Shown here one piece after another: positions 31,875-39,435 of a DNA stretch of 64,000 nt. The notes below the pieces were generated by a model that was not told the origin of the DNA, did no database searches, and was given only the letters and a program-made list of their open reading frames with translations. This DNA is from Actinomadura citrea. GTDB taxonomy: Bacteria > Actinomycetota > Actinomycetes > Streptosporangiales > Streptosporangiaceae. Made by a program: the position numbers and the translations under genes. Where the stretch lies: contig NZ_JACCBT010000001.1 in NCBI RefSeq assembly GCF_013409045.1, forward strand, positions 4,154,001 to 4,218,000. Direction: 5' to 3'. Numbering within the stretch: position 1 is the first letter of the stretch; the number at the start of each line of letters is the position of its first letter.

Positions 31875-33304
31875 ACACGGCGTCACCGGAGCAGCTGCGG
31901 GAGCTGTTCCTCTTCGAGGACCTGGACGACGAGAAGCTCGGCTGGCTGTCGGCCTGCGGGACGGTCGCGGACTACCCCGAGGACGGGATCATCTGCGCCC
32001 AGGGCGATGCCGCCGAGTTCCTCTACGTGCTGCTCGACGGCGAGATGGTGATGACCCAGAACGTCCGGGGCCACGTGGCGCAGGTCAGCCGGACCGACCG
32101 TCCCGGCACCTACGGCGGGGCCGTGCAGGCCTACCTGGGCGACAAGATCGAGCAGAGGTACCAGCACTCATTGCGCGCGACGCGCCCCTCGAAGCTCTTC
32201 GTGCTGCCGGCGCGCAAGTTCGCCAAGATGGTCCGCAAGTGGTTCCCGATGGCCACGCACCTGCTGGAGGGCATCTTCTTCGGGATGACCAACGCGCGGC
32301 GGGTCGTCGACCAGCGCGAGCGCCTCACCGCGCTCGGCACCATCACCGCGGGCCTCACGCACGAGCTGAACAATCCGGCCGCCGCCGCGGCACGGGCCAG
32401 CGCCGAGCTCGGCGACCGGCTGATCGGCGCGCAGAAGAGCCTGGCCGGCCTCGCCGCGCAGGGCGTCGACTGCACCCATCTGAGCGCGCTCGTGGCGCTG
32501 CGCCCGGCGCTGCCCGCCGCGCCGGGCGGGCGCCGCAGCCCGCTGGAGGTCAGCGACGCGGAGGACGAGCTGGGCGACTGGCTGGAGGAACACGGCGTCG
32601 ACGACGCCTGGGACCTCGCGCCCGGCCTGGTGGCCGCCGGGATCGGCATCGAGCAGGCCGGGGAGGTCGAGCAGGCGGCGGGCGGCCACCTGCCGGCCGC
32701 GATGCGCTGGCTGGCCGAAGTGCTGGAGGTGACCCAGCTCCAGGCGGAGATCTCCGAGGCGATGGGCCGCATCACCGCGCTACTGGACTCGGCCCGCCAG
32801 TACTCCCAGCTCGACCGCGCGCCCTACCAGCGCACCGACCTGCGCGAGCTGCTGGACAGCACGCTCACCATGCTGAAGCGCAAGTTCGGGGACGGCGTGA
32901 TGGTCAAGACCGTCTATGACGAGACGCTGCCGCCCGTCCCGGTCTACGCGGCCGAGCTGAACCAGGTGTGGACGAACCTGATCGTCAACGCGCTCTACGC
33001 GATGCAGGGCAGCGGCACGCTGACGATCCGCACCGCCCGCGAGAACGACTACGCGATGGTGGAGATCGCCGACACCGGGACCGGCATCCCCGAGGAGGAC
33101 CTCGACCGGATCTTCACGCCGTTCTTCACCACCAAGCCGGTGGGGCAGGGCACCGGGCTCGGCCTCGACATCTCCTGGCGCATCGTCGCGGACCGGCACG
33201 GCGGCGACATCCGGGTGCAGTCGCTGCCCGGCGACACCCGGTTCCAGGTCCTGCTCCCGCTCACCGAGCCCGCCGAGGAGCCCGCCGAGGAGCCCCCTCA
33301 GTAG
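31871..33304 (+). CDS. Histidine kinase with N-terminal cyclic-nucleotide-binding-like domain
   Basis: 477 residues starting at ATG 31871, overlapping the previous stop (ATGA). Residues 1-140 form a CAP/cNMP-binding-like beta-roll (LFLFEDLDDEKLGWLSACG, IICAQGDAAEFLYVLLDGEM, YGGAVQAYLG). The phospho-acceptor helix LGTITAGLTHELNNPAAA has His164. After a long helical insert comes the GHKL ATPase, with the N-box NQVWTNLIVNALYAM, DTGTGIPEEDLDRIF, FTTKPVGQGTGLGLDI. No membrane spans are seen, so it is cytoplasmic. Its natural substrate is the receiver of the flavoprotein encoded just upstream. Whether the sensor binds cAMP, another nucleotide or a redox ligand is unknown. The end carries a PAEEPAEEP repeat and overlaps the convergent VOC gene by seven bases. 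Confidence 0.92.
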   Translation: MNTASPEQLRELFLFEDLDDEKLGWLSACGTVADYPEDGIICAQGDAAEFLYVLLDGEMVMTQNVRGHVAQVSRTDRPGTYGGAVQAYLGDKIEQRYQHSLRATRPSKLFVLPARKFAKMVRKWFPMATHLLEGIFFGMTNARRVVDQRERLTALGTITAGLTHELNNPAAAAARASAELGDRLIGAQKSLAGLAAQGVDCTHLSALVALRPALPAAPGGRRSPLEVSDAEDELGDWLEEHGVDDAWDLAPGLVAAGIGIEQAGEVEQAAGGHLPAAMRWLAEVLEVTQLQAEISEAMGRITALLDSARQYSQLDRAPYQRTDLRELLDSTLTMLKRKFGDGVMVKTVYDETLPPVPVYAAELNQVWTNLIVNALYAMQGSGTLTIRTARENDYAMVEIADTGTGIPEEDLDRIFTPFFTTKPVGQGTGLGLDISWRIVADRHGGDIRVQSLPGDTRFQVLLPLTEPAEEPAEEPPQ

Positions 33305-33699
33305 GACTGGAGCTCCAGCAGGTTCCCGCCGGGGTCGCGCAGATGGGCGGTGCGCAGCCCCGGTCCCCACTCGGGTCGGTCCCGCGGCCCGGCGACCTGG
33401 ACGGCGCCGAGCCCGCGGAGCGTCCCGGCCGCGGCGGCCACGTCGTCCACGCGGAACACCAGCATCGAGCCGTCCTGCCCGGACGGCGCGGGCAGGTCCG
33501 CGGTGCCGGTGGCCTTCGCCATCCGGGAGCGCCCCATCACGACCAGCACGGCCTCGCCCCGCAGGTCCCAGTTCGCGTACTCGGCCTCCGGGATCAGCTT
33601 GACCGGCTCGATCCCGAGCAGCGCGCGCAGCGCCGCCTCGTAGAAGCCCGCGCAGGCGCGGAAGTCGTCCACCAGAAGGCGCGGATACAGCGCGTCCAT
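33298..33699 (-). CDS. VOC-family (glyoxalase-like) protein
   Basis: 133 residues from the ATG at 33699, which has a GGGGGA ribosome site five bases ahead; the ATG four codons upstream is an alternative. The sequence MDALYPRLLVDDFRACAGFY and the end RTAHLRDPGGNLLELQSY are standard for the vicinal-oxygen-chelate fold (glyoxalase, extradiol dioxygenase, bleomycin-resistance type). The metal ligand glutamate in LLELQ is present. Substrate unknown. It is divergent from a MarR gene with 56 bases between starts, which contain a palindrome, so the MarR protein probably controls it. Confidence 0.85.
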   Translation of the reverse strand: MDALYPRLLVDDFRACAGFYEAALRALLGIEPVKLIPEAEYANWDLRGEAVLVVMGRSRMAKATGTADLPAPSGQDGSMLVFRVDDVAAAAGTLRGLGAVQVAGPRDRPEWGPGLRTAHLRDPGGNLLELQSY

Positions 33700-33724
33700 G
33701 CCGTCCCCCATTCGTGGGTGCTCA

Positions 33725-33735
33725 CCAATGATTGG
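33725..33735. promoter_or_regulatory. Palindrome between VOC and MarR genes (candidate MarR operator)
   Basis: CCAATGATTGG is a perfect 11-base inverted repeat around a central G. It lies 20 bases ahead of the MarR start (33756) and 26 ahead of the VOC start, in a region less GC-rich than its surroundings. MarR proteins usually bind such palindromes between themselves and a divergent target gene. Confidence 0.55.
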
Positions 33736-33755
33736 GGTAACCCTACAATAGGCGG

Positions 33756-34301
33756 ATGGACGAGACCGCCGGCCCGCTGCCGCCCCGCCTGCTCGGGATC
33801 ACCACGTTCGTGCTCGCCCAGGTCGGGCGGGCCGGACGGGCGCGGATGGGCCGCATGATGGACGAGCACGGCCTCGGCCTCTGGCACTTCGCCGTCCTGT
33901 CCGCGCTGGACGACGCCGCGCCCGCCTCGCAGCGCGACCTGGGAGTCCGGCTGCGCATCGACCCGAGCGACCTCGTCGAGGTCGTGGGCCGGCTGGAGGG
34001 GGCCGGGCTCGTCCGCCGCGAGCGCGACCCGGCCGACCGCCGCCGCTATGTGGTCGAGCTGACCGCCGAGGGCCGCGCGGAGCTGGACGAGGTCACCCGG
34101 CGCGCGGCCGGGCTGGACGCGGAGCTGCTGGCGCCGCTCACCCCGGACGACCGGGCCGCCTTCGAGCGCATCGCCCGCGTCCTGCTCGCCCACCACGATC
34201 CGCGGGCGCGGCCGGGGCGCGCGAAGGCCCCGGCGCCGCCGAGCGCGCCGGGGCCGGGGGACGGGCGGCCTAGTCGAACAGGTCGGGCTGCTCGCGGGTG
34301 A
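33756..34301 (+). CDS. MarR-family transcriptional regulator
   Basis: 181 residues. The winged helix is clear: HFAVLSALDDAAPASQRDLG, IDPSDLVEVVGRLEGAGLV, then the wing RRERDPADRRRYVVELTAEG, all at about residues 45-110. MarR dimers typically repress a neighbouring gene and release DNA when a phenolic, oxidant or drug ligand binds. The divergent VOC gene is the most likely target. The last 30 residues (from about 150) are Pro/Ala/Arg-rich with no fold, and their coding region runs 32 bases over the end of the convergent aldolase gene. The true end may therefore be a low-constraint tail. Confidence 0.88.
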   Translation: MDETAGPLPPRLLGITTFVLAQVGRAGRARMGRMMDEHGLGLWHFAVLSALDDAAPASQRDLGVRLRIDPSDLVEVVGRLEGAGLVRRERDPADRRRYVVELTAEGRAELDEVTRRAAGLDAELLAPLTPDDRAAFERIARVLLAHHDPRARPGRAKAPAPPSAPGPGDGRPSRTGRAARG

Positions 34302-35064
34302 TCTGGTCGTAGAGGGGCTGGTAGTTGATCCAGCCGACCAGGTCGTTGCCGATCTGCTCGTGGGTCAGGGCGGCGTTGTCGTGCTCGATCGGGACGACCT
34401 GCCCCGCGGCCTTGGCCAGCAGCTGCACCTGGCACGAGCGTTCCATCGTGATGAACCACCAGGCGGCGGCGTCCACGGTGTCGCCCACGGTGAGCAGGCC
34501 GTGGTTGCGCAGGATGACGGCCTTGTGGCCGCCGAGGGCGGCCGCGATGCGCTTGCCCTCCTCCAGGTCGGTGACCACGCCGGTGTAGTCGTCGAACAGG
34601 CCGTGGTCCTCGTAGAACGCGCACACGTCCTGAGTGATCGGCTCCAGCTTCTGGCCGAGCGCCGAGATCGCCCGCCCATGGGTGGAGTGGCTGTGCGCGG
34701 CGGCCACCACGTCCGGGCGCGCCTGGTGCACCTGCGAGTGGATCGCGAACGCCGCCTCGTTGACCGGGTAGCGGCCCTCGACGACCTTGCCCTCGTGGTT
34801 CACCAGGATCAGGTCGCTGACCCGGATGTGCTTGAACGACATGCCGAACGGGTTCACCCAGAAATGGTCGGTGCGCTCGGGGTCGCGGGCGGTGATGTGC
34901 CCGGCCACGCCCTCCTCGAAGCCGAACTTGCCGAAGATGCGCAGCGCGGCGGTGAGGCGCTCCTTGCGGTGCCGGCGCTCGTCCGCGACGTCGTCGAACG
35001 TGGGCGGCAACCGGAAGATCAGGTCGGTCGGCAGCTTCTCCAGGAACTCTTCCTCGTCGGACAT
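34270..35064 (-). CDS. Class II aldolase/adducin-domain protein
   Basis: 264 residues from the ATG at 35064, with GAGGAG ahead. The fold is recognised from FGKFGFEEGVAGHITARDPE, the zinc-ligand motif AAAHSHSTHGR (His124, His126), and ILRNHGLLTVGDTVDAAAWW with a third zinc histidine. The family includes fuculose/rhamnulose-phosphate aldolases, ribulose-phosphate epimerases and many uncharacterised decarboxylase- or hydratase-like enzymes. The N-terminal extension with FRLPPTFDDVADERRHRKER is typical of the uncharacterised bacterial subgroup. It is divergent from a PucR regulator, with an inverted repeat between. No sugar-kinase or transporter gene is adjacent, so the substrate is open. Confidence 0.85.
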   Translation of the reverse strand: MSDEEEFLEKLPTDLIFRLPPTFDDVADERRHRKERLTAALRIFGKFGFEEGVAGHITARDPERTDHFWVNPFGMSFKHIRVSDLILVNHEGKVVEGRYPVNEAAFAIHSQVHQARPDVVAAAHSHSTHGRAISALGQKLEPITQDVCAFYEDHGLFDDYTGVVTDLEEGKRIAAALGGHKAVILRNHGLLTVGDTVDAAAWWFITMERSCQVQLLAKAAGQVVPIEHDNAALTHEQIGNDLVGWINYQPLYDQITREQPDLFD

Positions 35065-35153
35065 CGCGCACTCCTCGGGCTCGTCTCCCGACCACCGAAC
35101 ACCATGGTCCGGTCTCCCGGCTAGACCGGCGGCGCCCAATGCCCGCACGCCCC

Positions 35154-35172
35154 GTTGTCCGGAGGGGACAAC
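35154..35172. promoter_or_regulatory. 19-base inverted repeat between the aldolase and PucR genes
   Basis: GTTGTCC and GGACAAC (35154-35160 and 35166-35172) form a perfect inverted repeat with a five-base spacer. It ends 19 bases ahead of the PucR start codon (35192) and lies 90 bases from the divergent aldolase start. It is a good candidate operator for the PucR protein itself. Confidence 0.55.
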
Positions 35173-35191
35173 GAGGACGCACAATGGGTGG

Positions 35192-36340
35192 ATGGAGCCC
35201 AGCGCAGGCGACCGGTTCCTGCGGTTGCTGATCGAGCACACCGACGATCCGGTGCTGCTGGAGACGACGGTCCGCGCCGCCCGCGGCCGGTCGGAGCTGG
35301 TGGCCGCGCTGCCGGAGGAGGAGACCAGGCGGCACACGCGTGCCCTGGTCCACGGGGTGCTCGCCGCGCTGGAGGACGGCGAGCCGGGCGAGGAGGTCCT
35401 CGCGGCGGCGGAGCGGCTCGGCTCGGACCGGGCCCGGCAGGGCGTGCCCGTCGCGGCGTTCCTGGACGGTTTCCAGGCGGGACGCGCCCACCTCGTCCGG
35501 GCGCTCGTCGCCGACGGCCGCCGGATGGGCGTCCCGGACGCGGCGCTGCTGGACGGCGTGACCCGCATCGATGAGATCACCACCGCGCTGGTGCAGCGGA
35601 TGGTCCACGCGCACCGGGTCGCCGAGCTGGAGATGGCGCGGACCGTCCGCGAGGGGCGCCTCCAGATGCTCCGGCAGCTGCTGCACGGCGAGTCCGTCCC
35701 CGTGCTCGCGCCGCTCGACCCCCACGCCGCCTACCACTGCGTGGTCTCCGACGTCAGCGACCCGGCCGTGGCGGGACGGCTGGAGTCGGCGCTCACCGCC
35801 GCCGGGCCGGGACTGTGCGGGCTCGTCGACGGGCGGCTCGCGGCCCTCGTCGCCCGGCTGCCCGGCCCGCGGGCCCCGGCCACCGGGTCACCAGGCCCGC
35901 TGCTGGTGGCCGCCCCGCCCGCGCGTCCCGGCGAGATCGCCCCGATGTACGCGCTCGGGCGGCGGGCGCTGCGGGCGGGCGCCGCCGCCGGGCTCACCGG
36001 GGTGCGGGAGCTGGCCGACCTCGCGCTGCTCACCGCCACCGAGGCCGAGCCGGAACTCGGCGGCCTGCTCGCCGCTGCGCTTCTGACGGGCCTCGACCCC
36101 GGCGAGCCGTTCCACCGGGAACTGGCCGAGACCGCGCTGGCCTACCTCGACCACGGCGGCCGGATCGAGCCGACGGCCGCGGCGCTGCACGTCCACGGCA
36201 ACACCGTGAAGTACCGGATCCGCCGCTTCCAGGAGCTGGCCGGGCGGCCGCTGCTCGACCCCGGCGCGGGCGCGGCCGTGTCGCGCACCGCGAACTGGTG
36301 GTGGGCCCTGCACCGGTGGCTTGCCCGGTCCGGTGCGTGA
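35192..36340 (+). CDS. PucR-family transcriptional regulator
   Basis: 382 residues from the ATG at 35192 (MEPSAGDRFLRLL). The C-terminal PucR helix-turn-helix is intact: ALAYLDHGGRIEPTAAALHVHGNTVKYRIRRFQELAGRPL at about residues 320-358. The N-terminal half is a helical ligand-binding-like region followed by a degenerate cyclase-like middle domain. It differs in sequence from the other PucR gene at 9697-10893, so the two are not recent duplicates. The position opposite the class II aldolase gene, with a shared inverted repeat, suggests local control of that enzyme. Confidence 0.85.
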   Translation: MEPSAGDRFLRLLIEHTDDPVLLETTVRAARGRSELVAALPEEETRRHTRALVHGVLAALEDGEPGEEVLAAAERLGSDRARQGVPVAAFLDGFQAGRAHLVRALVADGRRMGVPDAALLDGVTRIDEITTALVQRMVHAHRVAELEMARTVREGRLQMLRQLLHGESVPVLAPLDPHAAYHCVVSDVSDPAVAGRLESALTAAGPGLCGLVDGRLAALVARLPGPRAPATGSPGPLLVAAPPARPGEIAPMYALGRRALRAGAAAGLTGVRELADLALLTATEAEPELGGLLAAALLTGLDPGEPFHRELAETALAYLDHGGRIEPTAAALHVHGNTVKYRIRRFQELAGRPLLDPGAGAAVSRTANWWWALHRWLARSGA

Positions 36341-36410
36341 ACCACCGTGGCGGCATGTATCTATGGGTGGAGGCGTTCCGCGGGGGACGCGGGAGAGGAC
36401 GGAGGAGCCG

Positions 36411-37277
36411 GTGACCGCACCGAGGATCGGCGCCGTGATGTGGCCCATGCAGTCCTGGCCCGGGGCCGGGGAGCTGTGGCGGCGTGCCGAGGACCTCGGG
36501 TTCCGGCACGCATGGGTGTACGACCACATCGCCTGGCGCGGCACGACGCCCTGGTACGACGCCTACACCACGCTCGCCGCCGCGGCGGCGGTCACCTCCC
36601 GCGTCCGCGTCGGCACGCTGGTGACCTCGCCTAACTTCCGGCATCCCGTCCCGACAGCGCACGCGATCAAGACGATCGACCACGTGAGCGGCGGGCGCCT
36701 GACCGTCGGCGCCGGGGCGGGCGGCACGCGCCGCGCGTCCGACGCCGGGATCCTCGGCGGCGACTGGAGCCCGGACGAGCGCGCCTCCCGCTTCGCCGAG
36801 TGGGTGGAACTGCTGGACCGCCTGCTGACCGACCCCGAGACCTCTTTCGAGGGGAAGTACTACACCGCGCGCGAGGTCGTGCAGGAACCGGGCTGCGTCC
36901 AGCGCCCCCGAGTGCCGCTCGTCATCGCGGGGAACGGGCCGCGCGGGATGCGGGTCGCGGCCCGGCACGGGACCGGCTGGGTGACCAGCGCCCACGGCGA
37001 GGGAGACGAGCCGTACGGCATCGTCCGCTCCCGGCTGGAGGCCCTGCGCGCCGCGTGCGACGCCGAGGGCCGCCGCCTCGACGACCTCATTCTCCTGACC
37101 GGCTTCAACGAGGAGCCCTGGCTGGAGTCGACCGGCGCGTTCGCCGACCTGGCCGGCCGCTACGCCGAACTCGGCATCACCGAGATCGCGCTGCACTGGC
37201 CCCGCCCCGGCTCGCCGTTCGAGGCGGACATGACGGTCTTCGAGGCGATCGCCGCCGAGCACGGCGAGGCGCTCTGA
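36411..37277 (+). CDS. LLM-class, probably F420-dependent, oxidoreductase
   Basis: 288 residues from GTG 36411, preceded by GGAGGAG. The luciferase-like TIM barrel is visible: AEDLGFRHAWVYDHIAWRG, SRVRVGTLVTSPNFRHPVPTA and TIDHVSGGRLTVGAGAGG are the family's typical strand and helix motifs. Members in actinomycetes mostly use coenzyme F420 for hydride transfer to or from small organic molecules. The sequence VPLVIAGNGPRGMRVAARHG near residue 165 is the phosphate-binding region. Its stop overlaps the start of the SMR transporter gene by one base, so the two are cotranscribed. Substrate unknown. Confidence 0.88.
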   Translation: MTAPRIGAVMWPMQSWPGAGELWRRAEDLGFRHAWVYDHIAWRGTTPWYDAYTTLAAAAAVTSRVRVGTLVTSPNFRHPVPTAHAIKTIDHVSGGRLTVGAGAGGTRRASDAGILGGDWSPDERASRFAEWVELLDRLLTDPETSFEGKYYTAREVVQEPGCVQRPRVPLVIAGNGPRGMRVAARHGTGWVTSAHGEGDEPYGIVRSRLEALRAACDAEGRRLDDLILLTGFNEEPWLESTGAFADLAGRYAELGITEIALHWPRPGSPFEADMTVFEAIAAEHGEAL

Positions 37278-37606
37278 TGCCGTTCGTCCTGCTCGGCCTC
37301 GCCATCGCCTTCGAGGTGACGGCGACGCTGGCGATGCGCGCCTCCGACGGCTTCACCCGGCTGGGGCCGTCGCTGATCGTGGTGGCCGGGTACCTGATCT
37401 CCTTCGTCTTCATGGCCAGGGCGCTGACGTCGCTGAACGTCGGGCCCGTCTACGCCATCTGGTCCGCGCTCGGCACGATCGGCGCGTTCGCGGGCGGCGT
37501 GCTGCTGTTCGACGAGCCGGTCAAACCGGTGACCATCGCCGGCGCCGCCATCATCGTGCTCGGCGTCATCGTGATGAACCTGGGCGGCGGCGTCCACCAG
37601 GGCTGA
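37277..37606 (+). CDS. Small multidrug resistance (SMR) family transporter
   Basis: 109 residues with four membrane spans, the standard SMR size. The critical membrane glutamate is present in LAIAFEVTATLAMRAS (Glu13). SLNVGPVYAIWSALGTIGAF is the characteristic third-helix motif, with GVLLFDEPV and the final span VTIAGAAIIVLGVIVMNL. Members export cationic compounds, guanidinium or polyamines in exchange for protons as dimers. The start ATG overlaps the preceding oxidoreductase stop, so its substrate may be related to that enzyme's product, or the pairing may be chance. Confidence 0.92.
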   Translation: MPFVLLGLAIAFEVTATLAMRASDGFTRLGPSLIVVAGYLISFVFMARALTSLNVGPVYAIWSALGTIGAFAGGVLLFDEPVKPVTIAGAAIIVLGVIVMNLGGGVHQG

Positions 37607-37616
37607 TCCGGCCGGC

Positions 37617-38471
37617 TCAGGCGGAGGCCTCGGCCAGCGTGGAGACGCGCTGCTGCTCCAGCTGGCCGCCGATCAGCTCGGTCGGCGTGCAGCCCGAAAG
37701 CGTGCGGAAGTCCCGGTTGAGATGGGCCTGGTCGTAGTAGCCGCAGGCGAACGCGGCCTCGGCGAGCCCGGCGCCGCCGAGGAGCAGCCCGACGGCGCGC
37801 TGGAAGCGCAGCACCCGTGCCATCACCTTGGGCGGCAGCCCGGCCTGCTCCCGGAACCGGTGGGTCAGGTGCTTGCGGCTCCAGCCGACGTCGGCGGCGA
37901 TGTCGGCGACCGGCAAGGCGGGGTTCCCGTTCAGCAGCCGCCACGCCCGGGCCACCTCCCGGTCGGGGACCGGACCGGCGTCGAGGCGGTGCAGCAGGAA
38001 GGCGTCCAGGATGGCGAACCGCGCGCCCCAGGTCCGCGCGTCGCCGAGCCGCTCGACCAGCGTCCCCGCCTCCCGGCCGAGCAGGTCGGGCAGGTCGGCG
38101 GCGGCGTTGGTGAGCCGCGCCATCGGGACGCCGAGCAGTGTGTAGGCGCCGAGCGGGGTGACGTCGAGCTGGATGCCGCGCTGCCCGCCGGGGCTGAGGT
38201 ACATGCCGTGCCCGTCGTGCATCCCCGCGACGAACGACCCGTACGCGCGGTCGCGCACCCCCGGGTCGGGGACCTCCAGGTGGAGCGGGGGGCCCAGGTT
38301 GAGGATCACCACGGTGGTGCGGGTGGGCAGGGTCCGCATCCGGGACGGCACGGCCTCCGTCTCCCAGTAGCCGTCGTAGGCGCGCAGGAACGGGCGCAGC
38401 GCGGGATGGGGGCGGCCCCGTGCCAGGCACCAGCCTCCCCGGTCGCTGAACTCGACCGGCCTGTCGGTCAT
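37617..38471 (-). CDS. AraC-family transcriptional regulator
   Basis: 284 residues. The C-terminal half holds the double AraC helix-turn-helix: NPALPVADIAADVGWSRKHL followed by FREQAGLPPKVMARVLRFQR and ACGYYDQAHLNRDFRTLSG, about residues 175-265. The N-terminal 160 residues form a ligand-binding-like domain with RTTVVILNLGPPL. The DUF6597-like N-terminus is common in actinomycete AraC regulators of unknown effector. It ends 10 bases from the SMR gene, convergent with it, and no divergent partner is near, so targets cannot be proposed. Confidence 0.88.
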   Translation of the reverse strand: MTDRPVEFSDRGGWCLARGRPHPALRPFLRAYDGYWETEAVPSRMRTLPTRTTVVILNLGPPLHLEVPDPGVRDRAYGSFVAGMHDGHGMYLSPGGQRGIQLDVTPLGAYTLLGVPMARLTNAAADLPDLLGREAGTLVERLGDARTWGARFAILDAFLLHRLDAGPVPDREVARAWRLLNGNPALPVADIAADVGWSRKHLTHRFREQAGLPPKVMARVLRFQRAVGLLLGGAGLAEAAFACGYYDQAHLNRDFRTLSGCTPTELIGGQLEQQRVSTLAEASA

Positions 38472-38507
38472 GGTGCCAGTCCTACCACGTCAGGGTGACA
38501 GGGCGGA

Positions 38508-39257
38508 CTATTCGTATATCTGCCCGCACACGGCGATCCGGGCGAGATCGGTCCAGCTCATCGTGATGATCGTGCGGACGTAGGAGCGCGCCGGCGACTC
38601 GCCGGGCCCCGCCGGCAGCGGGACGCGGGCGCCGTCGGCCGCGTCCCACCCGCCGAGGCTGCCCGCCACCGCGCACTCCAGGTACGTCGCGGGGTCGAAG
38701 TTGTACCAGCGGGCCGGGGTGGCGCGGGCGCCCGAGCCGGGCGGCCGGGGGGCCTCCACGCCGAACCGGGCCCGCGGGCCCGGGGGAGCGGCCAGGAAGT
38801 CCTCCAGGTCGGCGATCTGGGAGAGCAGGACCCGCTCCCAGTCGGCGTACCCGTCCGGCTCGTCGCCGGGCAGTGACAGGTCCTTGCCGCTCCAGGCGGC
38901 GTCGAAGGCGGGGGGCGGCGTGGCGGCGGCCGCCGCGAACATCGCCGCCACGTCGTCGGGCTCCAGCCGCGCCTGGCCGGCGAGCGCGGCGCCGACCTTC
39001 CACAGCGAGCGCAGGAACGCCGACAGCGACCACGAGGCCGCCCTCGCCTCCTGACCGAGCTGCAGGAACACCAGGTACAGGTCGCGGTTGGTGCGCACGG
39101 CGGGGCCCGGCGGGCCGTCCACCCAGTACGTCTGCCGGTGCCGGACGCCGCTCTCCAAGGCCATGACCTGGGCCAGCGCGGAGACCCGGGAGTCGTGCAC
39201 CGCGACGCGGAAGACGTTGCCGAGATCGTCCCGCCGCATGACGTCCCAGGTGTGCAT
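38508..39257 (-). CDS. Conserved-looking protein of unknown function
   Basis: 249 residues beginning MHTWDVMRRDDLGNVFRVAV, preceded by an AGGA-like ribosome site. I do not recognise the family. The first 45 residues look like a compact beta domain of the kind that reads out short repeats (VHDSRVSALAQVMALESG, then RHRQTYWVDG). The middle is alanine-rich and helical (AALAGQARLEPDDVAAMFAA), and the end contains ARWYNFDPATYLECAVAGSL and MSWTDLARIAVCG, which are well-formed protein sequence. There is no signal peptide or membrane span. It is separated from the AraC gene by 36 bases on the same strand and may be cotranscribed. Confidence 0.7.
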   Translation of the reverse strand: MHTWDVMRRDDLGNVFRVAVHDSRVSALAQVMALESGVRHRQTYWVDGPPGPAVRTNRDLYLVFLQLGQEARAASWSLSAFLRSLWKVGAALAGQARLEPDDVAAMFAAAAATPPPAFDAAWSGKDLSLPGDEPDGYADWERVLLSQIADLEDFLAAPPGPRARFGVEAPRPPGSGARATPARWYNFDPATYLECAVAGSLGGWDAADGARVPLPAGPGESPARSYVRTIITMSWTDLARIAVCGQIYE

Positions 39258-39398
39258 CCGGTTCCTCCAGGGTCGGTGCGGTGATCCACGCCCCTGTCCG
39301 GAAGTGTCCCATTCCGGGATCAGGCCGCCAGTAGCGGCGGCATCACTTTCCGGACTCGAAGTCGTGCCTTTCCCCTCATGCAGTACGCACCGAGATGA

Positions 39399-39427
39399 GG
39401 TAGGGGCCCGGCGGCCGGGCCCCTACC
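39399..39427 (-). terminator. Fourteen-base-pair hairpin after the aldehyde dehydrogenase gene
   Basis: 39399-39412 pairs perfectly with 39414-39427 around a single G. In practice the innermost pairs open to form the loop. It begins nine bases after the stop of the minus-strand aldehyde dehydrogenase gene, the expected place for its terminator. Confidence 0.7.
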
Positions 39428-39435
39428 GGACGTGC

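Noticed and set aside
29043..31886. A 947-codon minus-strand frame including the oxidoreductase
   Set aside because: Only the last 351 codons from ATG 30098 match a family. The upstream extension is antisense to the receiver-flavoprotein gene.
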